Assembly: GCA_040285745.1 (NCBI GenBank)
Contig: JAUFOR010000005.1
Span: forward strand, 558,001-622,000
Source: Barthelona sp. PCE
Taxonomy: Eukaryota > Metamonada: BaSk clade
DNA: 64,000 bases
Direction of reading: 5' to 3'
Shown here one piece after another: positions 6,700-15,819 of the stretch (position 1 is the stretch's first letter; each line of letters opens with the position of its first letter). The notes below the pieces were generated by a model, which ran no database searches, was not told where the DNA came from, and saw nothing but the letters and a program-made list of their open reading frames with translations. The position numbers and the translations under genes were made by a program.

Positions 6700-9375
6700 T
6701 TACAACTCTCTACCAAAAACAAACTCCTCATCTATTTCGAATACAAATGAATCCTTTGTGCCAATGGGGACTAATGGTTCACCGATACGTTTGACTTTCA
6801 GAGAATCAATTTCGGGACTTGTTTGCCCGCTATACTCATCAGCATCCATAACCTCCAACGAAAGCTTACGGTCAACCAGCCCTCCAATGTTCCTTGGCGA
6901 TAAGCTACCTGCCTTTGGTAATGTCCTTGCCGAAGCTATGCAGTCGCTCTCAAACTCCTCATCCATCAACTTATAACTAGTAACCGGACAACGGACATCA
7001 AAACGTCCTGACAAGCACTTTGGCATCAGGCAGTACAACTCAGTCGTGCTTCCGTTTAAAAACTTCCGCCCAACACTCTGTAAAACTGCACCACCATATA
7101 TATCAGTATCTGAAATATCCAATTCCTGCATTGCGTTTTCACTGAGATAAATCTCTCCGCCGTCTGCGCACTCAGAGACCAGCTCTGTCATCTTCAGCGT
7201 CCTCCCGTAGTACGATAATCGATTAGATGTTGGGTTCAACTTGAATTTAGTCTCTCCGGTATGGATTCCAATACGAATCGGGAGCCCACGCCAAATGAGC
7301 ACGCCGTCCTCCTCGCGGGGCATGCATAGATTGTCCTCAAGCAATAGGGGCGGCCATTCAGCAATCAGGAATTGTATTTGTATATAGATGCTGAACCCCA
7401 CCGCCTCTCTGACCGTGCTGAAACAAATGGTAAACGAGTCGCCCGCCGTACCCACCTCGTAACCTTTGAACAGTGTGGACGCGTGCCTCATAATTTTGTT
7501 GTGCAGAGATAGCGACTTGTTCATAACCGACGATTCGATTCCATTCCACAGGTACGTTGATCCCTTGATGTCGGTGCACACGAATGCGACCTTGTCCATT
7601 GCGATGTGGCACACAGGGGACCCAAAGGACAGCATCGCAATTGATAGACAAGCATGGACAGAAACGAACTTTTCCTCTGTATTTTCGATCGAACACACAA
7701 TATCACTCTCCAGCGTTGACGCGACAGTGTGCGATGCAATGTTGGCTGTCTCCATGAGCCCTAACTCGGACTCGTTCATTGTATTTAAGTTGGAAAATGA
7801 TCCGTTCTCTCCGTTGGCAAAGTACATCAGAAACGGTGAGTTCTGAAGCGTTTCACGGAACTGCATCATGATGGAAGAGAGGCGCTCCCTGCCCAGCACG
7901 CCTGCAAGGCCCGAACAGAAGAAGAAAAGCGCTCCTGAACTGGGGATCTTCTTGAGGACATTATTCAAAGCTCGCACCTTCTTATCTATTCTGCGGCGTG
8001 TGGAGGGCATCAACATCACCTGCTCGCCAACATCAACGTTACAGAAGCACGTCAAGCCCAGTTCCGGTGTGATCAGATGCGGGTGAACGACAATGTAGTC
8101 GGTCTGATAATTAAAGCCGATCTGGAGCTTACCGAACGGATTTAGGGTGCATATTTGCTCTAGTTCCACCGATTGCGCCTCACCTGTCTCCCTTGCCTTC
8201 TCAACATGGTGATCCAGCGCTCTTCCTAACCATTCGCTATAGACGATGCCTGCTGGTCGATCGTCAATGGTAAGGATATGCCTGTTTCCGTCCATCGCCG
8301 TGACTGTGCCGCCGACGAAGCTCGGTTTGAAGCTGTAGTCAAATGTCTTAACACATGGCAGTGTGGTGTACAACGCCAGAACAGCAATCACATCAGAACC
8401 GCAGTGACCTGGGCCACCGACCCACCAGACGCCCTTGTTCTCTGCGTCGTCGGCAGCTGAACCACCAAGGATGAACGTACTGTCTCCGAAAACATCCTTG
8501 ACCCCCTCCAAGACCATCTCTTCGTTGCCTGGTTCGGAGATAACCAGCAGGCAGTTTGGGGATTCCCTTGGCCGTGCTGCTGCTGCTCTTGCATGGTTGG
8601 CCGCTCTGACACCGGCCGCTCGAATACCTTCATTAGAGGGATCACTCACCTTCGATACACCTACTCCAAATGCACCTGTGATGTCTCGGACAGCAAACGC
8701 CGAAAGGATCGTTATGTCGCTGTCGATGTTTGTACCAAAGCTGACACCCATCGAAGTGATAAGTGTATGTGAACTAATTGAAACAAAGGGGACGTTAGGA
8801 TAATGGTCTTCCATGGACCTTGTGATATCCATACCATTCATACCTGATCTGCTAACAAAAAAAACAAATGAAGGAGGAATTAATAGTTCGTTCTCCATTT
8901 CACGCATACAACGATGCGTTTCAGAATATAAATCAACACAATCACGATCTAACACCTGTGTGTATGCTTCAGCAACGGCTGTGTTGGTGGACTTGACGTA
9001 TTCGTCAACTGAGAAAATAGTTCTCAATTCTAGATCCAAAGTCGGTGTTACCTTCAACATGGATTCTCCAATGAGAATTGACCATTGAGCTTCTTCATAC
9101 ACGGCTGTAGAGCTGCCTGGGATGAATAGCATGAATGACTGCTTGATGAGTGAGAAAATAATCTTGCGAAGTGTACTTAAAGTAACCTTTGGCTCTAAAC
9201 AGCCAGTAATTGGGTTTTGCTCGACTAAAATCTGCTTTTCAAGTAGAATATCCGATTGGATTTCTTCTACTTCTTTTTCTGGAAGCTTTCCAGTTTGGGT
9301 TTTATCAATTTGGTTTTCTGACCGTAATTCTGACTGGTCAGTCCTGACCGTAACATAAACCAAATCATTAGACAT
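6700..9375 (-). CDS. FIST-domain protein fused to a class III nucleotidyl cyclase domain
   Basis: An 891-residue signalling protein with no signal peptide. Residues about 165-385 match FIST_N, a small-molecule sensor module (VFFVSRSGMNG, PFVSISSHTL, LILGGSAADD-type and WWVGGPGHCGSDV). Residues about 405-545 match FIST_C (LNPFGKLQIGFN, ALFFFCSGLAGVLG, YFANGENG). Residues about 594-785 form a class III cyclase homology domain closest in style to trypanosomatid enzymes (FVCTDIKGSTYLW, GYEVGTAGDSFTICF, IRIGIHTGE, YYGRTLK). Both metal-binding Asp positions are present (D602, D646). The adenine-selecting Lys and Asp positions are Gly (642) and Ser (721). The transition-state Asn and Arg of the usual NxAxR stretch are replaced (TLKMTELVSE, about 726-735). 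It is therefore a degenerate, C1-like half-site that would need a partner to make cyclic nucleotide, or a pseudo-cyclase sensor. Confidence 0.8.
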   Translation of the reverse strand: MSNDLVYVTVRTDQSELRSENQIDKTQTGKLPEKEVEEIQSDILLEKQILVEQNPITGCLEPKVTLSTLRKIIFSLIKQSFMLFIPGSSTAVYEEAQWSILIGESMLKVTPTLDLELRTIFSVDEYVKSTNTAVAEAYTQVLDRDCVDLYSETHRCMREMENELLIPPSFVFFVSRSGMNGMDITRSMEDHYPNVPFVSISSHTLITSMGVSFGTNIDSDITILSAFAVRDITGAFGVGVSKVSDPSNEGIRAAGVRAANHARAAAARPRESPNCLLVISEPGNEEMVLEGVKDVFGDSTFILGGSAADDAENKGVWWVGGPGHCGSDVIAVLALYTTLPCVKTFDYSFKPSFVGGTVTAMDGNRHILTIDDRPAGIVYSEWLGRALDHHVEKARETGEAQSVELEQICTLNPFGKLQIGFNYQTDYIVVHPHLITPELGLTCFCNVDVGEQVMLMPSTRRRIDKKVRALNNVLKKIPSSGALFFFCSGLAGVLGRERLSSIMMQFRETLQNSPFLMYFANGENGSFSNLNTMNESELGLMETANIASHTVASTLESDIVCSIENTEEKFVSVHACLSIAMLSFGSPVCHIAMDKVAFVCTDIKGSTYLWNGIESSVMNKSLSLHNKIMRHASTLFKGYEVGTAGDSFTICFSTVREAVGFSIYIQIQFLIAEWPPLLLEDNLCMPREEDGVLIWRGLPIRIGIHTGETKFKLNPTSNRLSYYGRTLKMTELVSECADGGEIYLSENAMQELDISDTDIYGGAVLQSVGRKFLNGSTTELYCLMPKCLSGRFDVRCPVTSYKLMDEEFESDCIASARTLPKAGSLSPRNIGGLVDRKLSLEVMDADEYSGQTSPEIDSLKVKRIGEPLVPIGTKDSFVFEIDEEFVFGREL

Positions 9376-9629
9376 GTTTAAACATTAAATTATAAGGAAA
9401 TACAGGTAAGAAAAAAAGAACAAGATTGCTTAATTGATCTTATGTACTGTCATCATCGGGCAAGCTTTTTTTACACGAGATATTCTACTTCAAACACATA
9501 GATGGCTAAATCTCTTTTTCATTAACCTGAAAAAGTGTTGCTTTATTCTTAACCTCTATATGTCAAAGCATTTGTTAGTGCCCACTTCTATTTAGTTTCC
9601 AACACTGTGCATACATAATTTCCCTTGTA

Positions 9630-12600
9630 ATGCTTAAGATTGTCTTTTTACTTTTCCTTTTAGTATCAGCTGCATTTACAAGTGTGAATGCAGACAGCTG
9701 TAACTTCCATGGGCACACACTAACGGGTTCACAACTTGGAGATTGTAGGAATCCCACCCTCATTGTTGATAATGCTGAAGTGGTCATCTCTGATATTACG
9801 GATGCTGAACCTGATCTATTGTCATTGACATTGACGAATGTTACTTCTGGCAGTTCCATAACCATTGCCAGGATTGAAAACGATGAATTATTCCTCCAAC
9901 TTATCTTTATGAAGAGCTCAATTTCACAAATTTCAATCATAAACAGCACCATCGAGACCCTGTCTCTAACAAATATTTTCGCATTACGCGCTTTAGATCT
10001 TTACGACACAAGGATTTCGGCATACACATCACCACAAACATCTGTACCTTCGATAAAGGTAAGTTTTCCTTCAAAAACACTTATAGACCAGGTAATGGAG
10101 TTCAATTTCCTGAGTTGTTATAATTTTATCATCAATAATATGTATTTTCTAGATGATTTCATCGAGTTTGAAAACCAGCCTATTATATTAAGCATGGATT
10201 CTTGTCATCTAGAGGGTATCCTCCAGTACCAGGCAACTGTCGCGGGTTCCAATCAGTTCCTGAACATTGAGAACACACTGATCAGTAACACTAATTGGGG
10301 CTTTGCTGGAAATCGTATTATCAGCGTCTATAACACTCGATTAGTAGATGTGTACTTCAACGAATCCGTTGCTTTATCGACAATGAGCAACGTCACGTTG
10401 CAGAGACTGCACTGCTATGACTATTGTTTCAGATATGATCAGGCCGATGTATTGTTGAAAAATGTTCACTTGATGAAATTTGGTTCAACCACAAAGACGC
10501 CAATATTCATGACTGTGGGTCGAAAGATGGAGGCCTTCACTGTTTTCAACAGTACAATCGAGCTCAGTGAGATGGCAATCTTTATTGTGCTGGAGAAAGC
10601 GCTGGGAACTATCAAGCTCATAGATGTTTCCATCCAAATGTCAGACGAGAGCTCCTTATGCCGCACAACGGGGTGGAACCATGTCTGGACAGATATAGAT
10701 GACCATAATGAAGTCATCTTTTTAATGAGCGGTACACGTATAACGACAACAAGTATGACGTCTATTTGGATCGCCCCGAACATCGAGATCATGCTGACGA
10801 TGAACACCCCGCTTGTGATCGAGTCAGGTGATGATGTTACATCCCCAATGCTCATTGCCAACAAATTTGTTCATGAAGGTGAGATCGAAGTAATAGGACC
10901 AAACAGGACGTTCATATGTGACACCGTGGAGGACAGAACCGCGGCAGACATTAATGTGGCTGTACGTGGAAACGCCGTACCATTAATTGACGAGGAGCAT
11001 TTTTCATTCTGGTCAGATGGTGAAATTCCGCACATATCTATCATTCCCATGCTAAATAAGACGCTGGGAGTCTTCGGAGAGGAGTTCTCGAGAGGTTATG
11101 TGCTGAATGAGACGGTTGTTATTCAGATTCGACAACTGAACCATGGCGAGTACTATGGCATGCTTCTGTTATCCCCCAACTGGCCATTCTATCAGATCCT
11201 GAGCATCCAGAGACCGTTCTGCGGCCCGGGAAAGGCATACATAAACAAAAAGTGTGTCATGTGCAGCGCTAACCAAGTCCAACTTCAATTCAATTACACG
11301 GGTGAGTGTGTCTCAGCAAATAGCAGATACGCAGGGCACCAATACAGCATCGTCAGCTCCGTCTATATCCACGAGGACCCAGCAAACCAAACTGTAGAAC
11401 AAGTTTTCTGTCCAAACACGCAGTGTAAGCAGGACACGACAGTCTCTGCTGGAATGTCAGGCATGTGCTATTCGCTTCTGGAGGAGGATGAGCTACAGTA
11501 CTTCAGGTACTACAATACACTGGATAGCATCCCTCAACAGAATGGCTGTAAGACGCTGCGCTGTGGGTACAGGTGTGCAGAGTGCGAACGCTATAGGGTT
11601 GTCGGCGACGTTAAGTATGAGGTCCACGTTGACCCTGTCCGGTTCTTATGTGTACAATGCCCTCCTATGCGGACGTTAGTAACAGCAATTTTGATCCAAG
11701 TGCTTTTCTTCGGCCTCCTCTTTTACGGACTTCGCAACGGACATCGCCTCCCGTGGACACGCATATTCCGCGTGAAGGACAGCGGCATGCTTGACTACGA
11801 TGTCTGGCAAATTCTAATGGTAGGACTCGATTTCGGTATGCTCGTTTGCCCTTCGCTTTTCTCCACGTTTTCTGTTTCCTGGGACTCTCTCGGCGTGGAA
11901 ACGATCATACAGTTTGTATCATCTCCGTACGCGATCCTGACATGCTTTCTGAAAATGGATCACAAACGGAACATGTCGTATATGATCTTCATGTTTAATC
12001 TTGTGGTGTGCATTTTAATCCTCATCCCCTACCTGGCCGGTTTGCTTCGTAGGGCGATGTTCAGGGCAACCCACAATTCTGAAGTTTTTTACAGAAAAGC
12101 GGTTCGAATCACGTGTATCCTAGCATATCTAGTATTCCCTGGTGTCATCCGCGTCGCTATGCCGTACCTTTTTGATTCACTCCTTTTGGTATACAGTTCC
12201 TTTTTTGATGAAAAATCACCAATGAGACCATTCTACGATCCTTTTCGTAGTTCCCCGTCCGGTATCTTTGCGATGGTACTCTTCGCCATGACGATTGTGT
12301 TTGTCATTGTGTTCAGAACGAATGCAAAATCATTGAAAGGTATCAAACATGGATATTGGTTCTTCTTTTTATACATTGCTTTAATTAGAGGTGTTATAGA
12401 GGGGATATCTATATTCCTGAACTATACTGGCTACATCATGATATCGTTGGCGTTCTTCTGTTACCTAATTCTAATTTTGTACAAATTCAAGCCATTTGTC
12501 AAACCGTTCTTGGACAGCCTAGCCATGTATTGGGTGATTCTAATTGCTTATTTGTTCATTGTTATGAATGCCAAACAGGGATTATACCTTGGTTCGACTA

Positions 12601-12749
12601 TTGTTGGTGTAATGCTTGTGTTCCTTGTCGTACAGGGTTGTGTTATTTATGATGAACATCGTAAATATGCTAAAATAGCTGATGAAGAGAAGAAGTCAAC
12701 AGTAGAGAACGAATTATACGCAATCAATAACAACAGCATTGATTTCTAA
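9630..12749 (+). CDS. Large surface protein: signal peptide, repeat-rich ectodomain, Cys-rich stalk, polytopic C-terminus
   Basis: A 1,039-residue protein of no family that I recognise. Residues 1-22 are a cleavable signal peptide (MLKIVFLLFLLVSAAFTSVN). Residues about 23-540 are rich in short beta-strand-like, Asn/Thr-rich segments with many N-glycosylation sequons (NVTS, NSTI, NVTL), suggestive of a solenoid ectodomain. Residues about 540-690 hold about 15 cysteines, including CGPGKAYINKKCVMC, which resembles an ephrin-receptor-type Cys module. From about residue 685 there are roughly eight or nine hydrophobic helices (first LVTAILIQVLFFGLLFYGL), and the cytosolic tail ends at 1039. This layout resembles protist surface receptors or adhesion proteins with a TRP-like or 7TM-like membrane part; the function is inference. 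It is divergent from the FIST-cyclase with 254 nt between starts. Confidence 0.6.
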   Translation: MLKIVFLLFLLVSAAFTSVNADSCNFHGHTLTGSQLGDCRNPTLIVDNAEVVISDITDAEPDLLSLTLTNVTSGSSITIARIENDELFLQLIFMKSSISQISIINSTIETLSLTNIFALRALDLYDTRISAYTSPQTSVPSIKVSFPSKTLIDQVMEFNFLSCYNFIINNMYFLDDFIEFENQPIILSMDSCHLEGILQYQATVAGSNQFLNIENTLISNTNWGFAGNRIISVYNTRLVDVYFNESVALSTMSNVTLQRLHCYDYCFRYDQADVLLKNVHLMKFGSTTKTPIFMTVGRKMEAFTVFNSTIELSEMAIFIVLEKALGTIKLIDVSIQMSDESSLCRTTGWNHVWTDIDDHNEVIFLMSGTRITTTSMTSIWIAPNIEIMLTMNTPLVIESGDDVTSPMLIANKFVHEGEIEVIGPNRTFICDTVEDRTAADINVAVRGNAVPLIDEEHFSFWSDGEIPHISIIPMLNKTLGVFGEEFSRGYVLNETVVIQIRQLNHGEYYGMLLLSPNWPFYQILSIQRPFCGPGKAYINKKCVMCSANQVQLQFNYTGECVSANSRYAGHQYSIVSSVYIHEDPANQTVEQVFCPNTQCKQDTTVSAGMSGMCYSLLEEDELQYFRYYNTLDSIPQQNGCKTLRCGYRCAECERYRVVGDVKYEVHVDPVRFLCVQCPPMRTLVTAILIQVLFFGLLFYGLRNGHRLPWTRIFRVKDSGMLDYDVWQILMVGLDFGMLVCPSLFSTFSVSWDSLGVETIIQFVSSPYAILTCFLKMDHKRNMSYMIFMFNLVVCILILIPYLAGLLRRAMFRATHNSEVFYRKAVRITCILAYLVFPGVIRVAMPYLFDSLLLVYSSFFDEKSPMRPFYDPFRSSPSGIFAMVLFAMTIVFVIVFRTNAKSLKGIKHGYWFFFLYIALIRGVIEGISIFLNYTGYIMISLAFFCYLILILYKFKPFVKPFLDSLAMYWVILIAYLFIVMNAKQGLYLGSTIVGVMLVFLVVQGCVIYDEHRKYAKIADEEKKSTVENELYAINNNSIDF

Positions 12750-13540
12750 CATCAATATTTTTATAAATTTTCAACGTTTGTTTTGTCTTCTTCAATTCGA
12801 CTTTACAGGAGTGGACTCGTTTTTTAGCCTTAAATCAATGCAAACCAAAGCATTATGATGTGGGGAAAATTTTTGTACATTAATTAGGTGCAACAAACTC
12901 AGTAAGCAACAATTCAACAAAAAAAGCAGTAGCTTGTTGAGTTACCTTAAAATAAACGTTTGATGATCAGAAAAACAGCTATGACAGTGATTTCATTGAG
13001 TATCTGCTTCAATTCATGAGAAAAAAGATAAATTATTCTAACTAGGCATTCCTTTACTTTTACTTGCTTTTTTCATGTTAGCCCTAGTCATTACGTAGTT
13101 TCACAGGTGTAAGTGAATTAACAAACAAGTCAAGACAATTTAATGAAAAGTTTTTTATCATTAGCAATAAAAACATTCATTCGCAATACTTTGCAAGGGT
13201 TATGCCGCATTATTCTTTAATATATGCACGTGTACACCCATAAAAACCTGAAAATACATCCTGTAATCTAAGAACATCTGTTCATTAACTGCTAAGAACG
13301 CTAGACACCGCTCAATACACTAAATTCTAGCAGATTATTGAACACATATGGCAAATACGTGTGAGTCCAACCGGTAGATCATTGAACCAATTAAAGTTTC
13401 ATTAACCCAATCATTATTTGCAAAAAAAAACGATCAATACGGGCTAAAAGACACCTAAAAAGCAAGTTATACTCCATATCGAATAAGACTTTGGTACAAA
13501 AATTGTGCTTGCAAGTTTTTCACCCCACTCAATTTTACTA
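12750..13540. other. 791-nt AT-rich spacer; no gene seen
   Basis: Lies between two plus-strand genes and is the start of the AT-rich block around the topoisomerase gene. All frames are broken by stops. There is a CTAACTAG near 13036-13043 resembling the local acceptor style, but I could not pair it with a donor and exon that make sense. No tRNA-like structure was seen. Confidence 0.4.
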
Positions 13541-15532
13541 ATGGAAAACAAAAAACACAATTCTCCCAAAAGCCCCAACGAACCCCCTCAAAAACTGCAA
13601 AAGGTGGATGATAATGTTCCTTCAAGCAACAGCAACAGGCTTGAAAAGCTACCAAAATGGAAAACACTAAGTCATGAAGGTATTGATTTCGAACCATATG
13701 AACCACATACTATTCCGATATTATATGACGGTTCTGAGATCCAAATGGGTCCATCAATGGAAGAAAGGGCAACTGCATGGGTTAAAACTTCGGAAAATTG
13801 TAGAAATGATCCAATTTTTAGAACGAATTTTTTTGATGACTGGAAAAAATCATTCCCTTCCGATTGTCCAATCAAATCTTTGGAGAAATGTGATTTCTCA
13901 CGCATTGAAAAGCATATTAAGGAGAACCCTTCAAAAAGTCATGCAAGCAAATATGCAATATTCGATGGCGTGAAAAATGAATATAATCCGTGTCTGAAAA
14001 GATCTTATCTTCATACAGGTACATCACAAAAAAAGAAAAATTATGGAAAGTTTGTGAGAGGCATTATGCTTGACGATATCACTATCAACATTGGAGAAGA
14101 AGCCAATCTTCCAAGTCATCCTTCAGGGGGGGTATGGAAAACAACTCAAGATAAAAATTCGACCTACATTGCAAAGTATAATTGCCCGTTAACAAAAAAA
14201 CTCCAATATATTAAATTGAAAGATTCATCCCCCTTGAAACAAAAGAAAACCAAGGAAACTTTCGATAAGGTTCGTCAGTTGAAATATGAAAAATTTCTCA
14301 AAGAAGCTATCAATGCAATGAAAAGCGAAGATAATAGTACCCAGCAGCAAATAGGTGTGTGTGTGTATCTAATCTTAATGTTTAGCTTTCGACCAGGATC
14401 TGAAAAAAACGAAAATGAAACTTATGGCATTACAACTCTCAAACACAGGCACGTTTCCCTTTCAAGGGAACCCCAAGTGCTTACTCCTGGCACTGTAGAT
14501 ATGTTATTTCAAGAATGGAAAAAAGAAATTGAGAAAAAAATTTCAGGAAACAATTATATCACCTTCAATTTTTTGGGTAAGAAAAAAGTATTATACAACC
14601 AAACGCTTAAAATTGACAAAAAGCCATTTGAACTCATCCAATCAATTCTTAACAAAGAAAACTCCTCACCTGAAAAAGATCTCTTTGATATAAAGACTAA
14701 AAAACTGAATGATTGGATTAAAAAAATTCAACCTGGAATTACTGCCAAGTGCATTCGTACTTATAACGCTTCTTTAGAAATTGAAAAATATCTCAAAAAA
14801 AAAAACTTCACAGGTAAAACTTTAAAAAAAAAGAAAGAATACTTTAAAAGAGGTAACTTACGAATTGCAAAAATGCTGAACCACAAGAAAGATGTTGAAA
14901 AAGATACAACAACAAAGATAAATAATAAGATAAATAGTCTAAATGCAAAAAAGCAAAAATTGAAAAATCGTTTAAAACGTAGACAGGACAATGAACCCGA
15001 ATCCGATGATGAATATGAATTCAAGAAGGTTACAGATGCTCAAAAACGTAAGTTAAAAATTGAAGAAGATTTAGAATACCCGAAAATGGAAGAATTTAAA
15101 GAAGAGAATGCTAAAGAATTGAAACAAAATCCTAAGGCTATGGTAAACATATTGGTTATTGATAAGAAGAACGCTTTGCATAAGTGGCAGCCAATTAAAC
15201 ATAAAACGGCAAAGCAGACACAAAAGTCTATTAAAAATTTGAACAAACAAATTGAAAAACAAGAAATTAAGATTTGTGCAAAGAAATTATCCAATTACAC
15301 ATCAAAAAAAAGTTATATTGATCCTCGCATTGTTTTTTCATGGTGCAAACGTAACAATGTTGAAGTTGAAGATGTGTATTCACCTGGACTTATTAAAAAA
15401 TTCTCTTGGGCCAAAGATACTCCTGAAGACTTTGAATTCTTGAATCTTGAAGATGTACGAGGCAACTTATTTGATCCTCATGTTAATATTGAAGATGATC
15501 CTGTAACTAAGGAAGAGGATGATGAAGAATAA
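13541..15532 (+). CDS. TOP1: Eukaryotic-type DNA topoisomerase IB (divergent, Lys-rich)
   Basis: A type IB topoisomerase that relaxes supercoils through a 3'-phosphotyrosine. It has 663 residues; the ATG at 13541 is chosen because the frame upstream has no other ATG. The short charged N-terminus (1-34) is far smaller than in human. The core starts at KWKTLSHEGIDFEPYEPH. All catalytic positions are visible: R284 (FRPGSEK, human R488), K347 (FLGKKK, K532), R406 (CIRTYNAS, R590), H448 (MLNHKK, H632) and Y592 (SKKSYIDPRI, Y723). S591 replaces human N722 and K348 replaces D533; the R364 position appears to be Tyr156. His to Tyr spans 144 residues against 91 in human, so the linker is about 53 residues longer. 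The gene is markedly A-rich with poly-Lys runs, unlike its neighbours. Confidence 0.93.
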   Translation: MENKKHNSPKSPNEPPQKLQKVDDNVPSSNSNRLEKLPKWKTLSHEGIDFEPYEPHTIPILYDGSEIQMGPSMEERATAWVKTSENCRNDPIFRTNFFDDWKKSFPSDCPIKSLEKCDFSRIEKHIKENPSKSHASKYAIFDGVKNEYNPCLKRSYLHTGTSQKKKNYGKFVRGIMLDDITINIGEEANLPSHPSGGVWKTTQDKNSTYIAKYNCPLTKKLQYIKLKDSSPLKQKKTKETFDKVRQLKYEKFLKEAINAMKSEDNSTQQQIGVCVYLILMFSFRPGSEKNENETYGITTLKHRHVSLSREPQVLTPGTVDMLFQEWKKEIEKKISGNNYITFNFLGKKKVLYNQTLKIDKKPFELIQSILNKENSSPEKDLFDIKTKKLNDWIKKIQPGITAKCIRTYNASLEIEKYLKKKNFTGKTLKKKKEYFKRGNLRIAKMLNHKKDVEKDTTTKINNKINSLNAKKQKLKNRLKRRQDNEPESDDEYEFKKVTDAQKRKLKIEEDLEYPKMEEFKEENAKELKQNPKAMVNILVIDKKNALHKWQPIKHKTAKQTQKSIKNLNKQIEKQEIKICAKKLSNYTSKKSYIDPRIVFSWCKRNNVEVEDVYSPGLIKKFSWAKDTPEDFEFLNLEDVRGNLFDPHVNIEDDPVTKEEDDEE

Positions 15533-15538
15533 CTCCAA

Positions 15539-15712
15539 CTAATAAACTGTTTTTATATCAATTCCAAGGTACTTAAGGACATAAATAACACAGTGATCCA
15601 TAAACAAATCAGGACCTGTTGTTTTCGAAACATAAAAAAATTTTAATATTGCGCAAGCATCCTCCAATGTAATATCTGGCTTGAAATCTACTAATAGACC
15701 TTTTTCCTTTGT
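15539..15712 (-). pseudogene. Cryptic 3'-terminal coding stretch, possibly an exon or decayed gene
   Basis: The minus strand is open for 57 codons from just after a TAA at 15713-15715 to a TAG at 15539-15541, only 6 nt from the topoisomerase stop. That spacing fits the convergent packing seen across the window. The predicted peptide has protein-like composition: GLLVDFKPDITLEDACAILK followed by FFYVSKTTGPDLFMDHCVIY. There is no in-frame ATG early enough. A protein-like stretch in the adjacent frame (FYDLLHAFGLLLHSRGVLNK) runs into this one at an A5 homopolymer (15701-15705), so a one-base length error or a genuine frameshift could separate two halves of one gene. Further upstream, NPVAYPLE precedes a possible 40-nt intron (15768-15807). 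I do not recognise the family. It may be a real split gene, a pseudogene or an assembly artefact. Confidence 0.35.
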
Positions 15713-15783
15713 TTAAAACGCCCCTACTGTGAAGTAAAAGCCCAAATGCATGAAGTAAGTCATAAAACTGAATTCCGCTTTCT

Positions 15784-15819
15784 TACCCATTAGAAGTGCT
15801 TTAGTACTTCTAATGGGTA
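15784..15819. repeat. Perfect 14-bp inverted repeat (hairpin), 8-nt loop
   Basis: TACCCATTAGAAGT at 15784-15797 is fully complementary to 15806-15819, with loop GCTTTAGT. One wobble and one further pair extend the stem to 16 bp. It lies within the putative upstream portion of the cryptic minus-strand gene, where one arm would be exon end and the other the branch region of a possible intron. Confidence 0.6.

Noticed and set aside
10055-10090. Possible GTAAGT...CAG intron inside the large surface protein
   Set aside because: It lacks the TAAC-AG end seen in the placed introns, is in frame, and is open without splicing.
12955-13020. Box C-like TGATGAT suggesting a C/D snoRNA
   Set aside because: No box D (CTGA) with flanking terminal stem at suitable distance.
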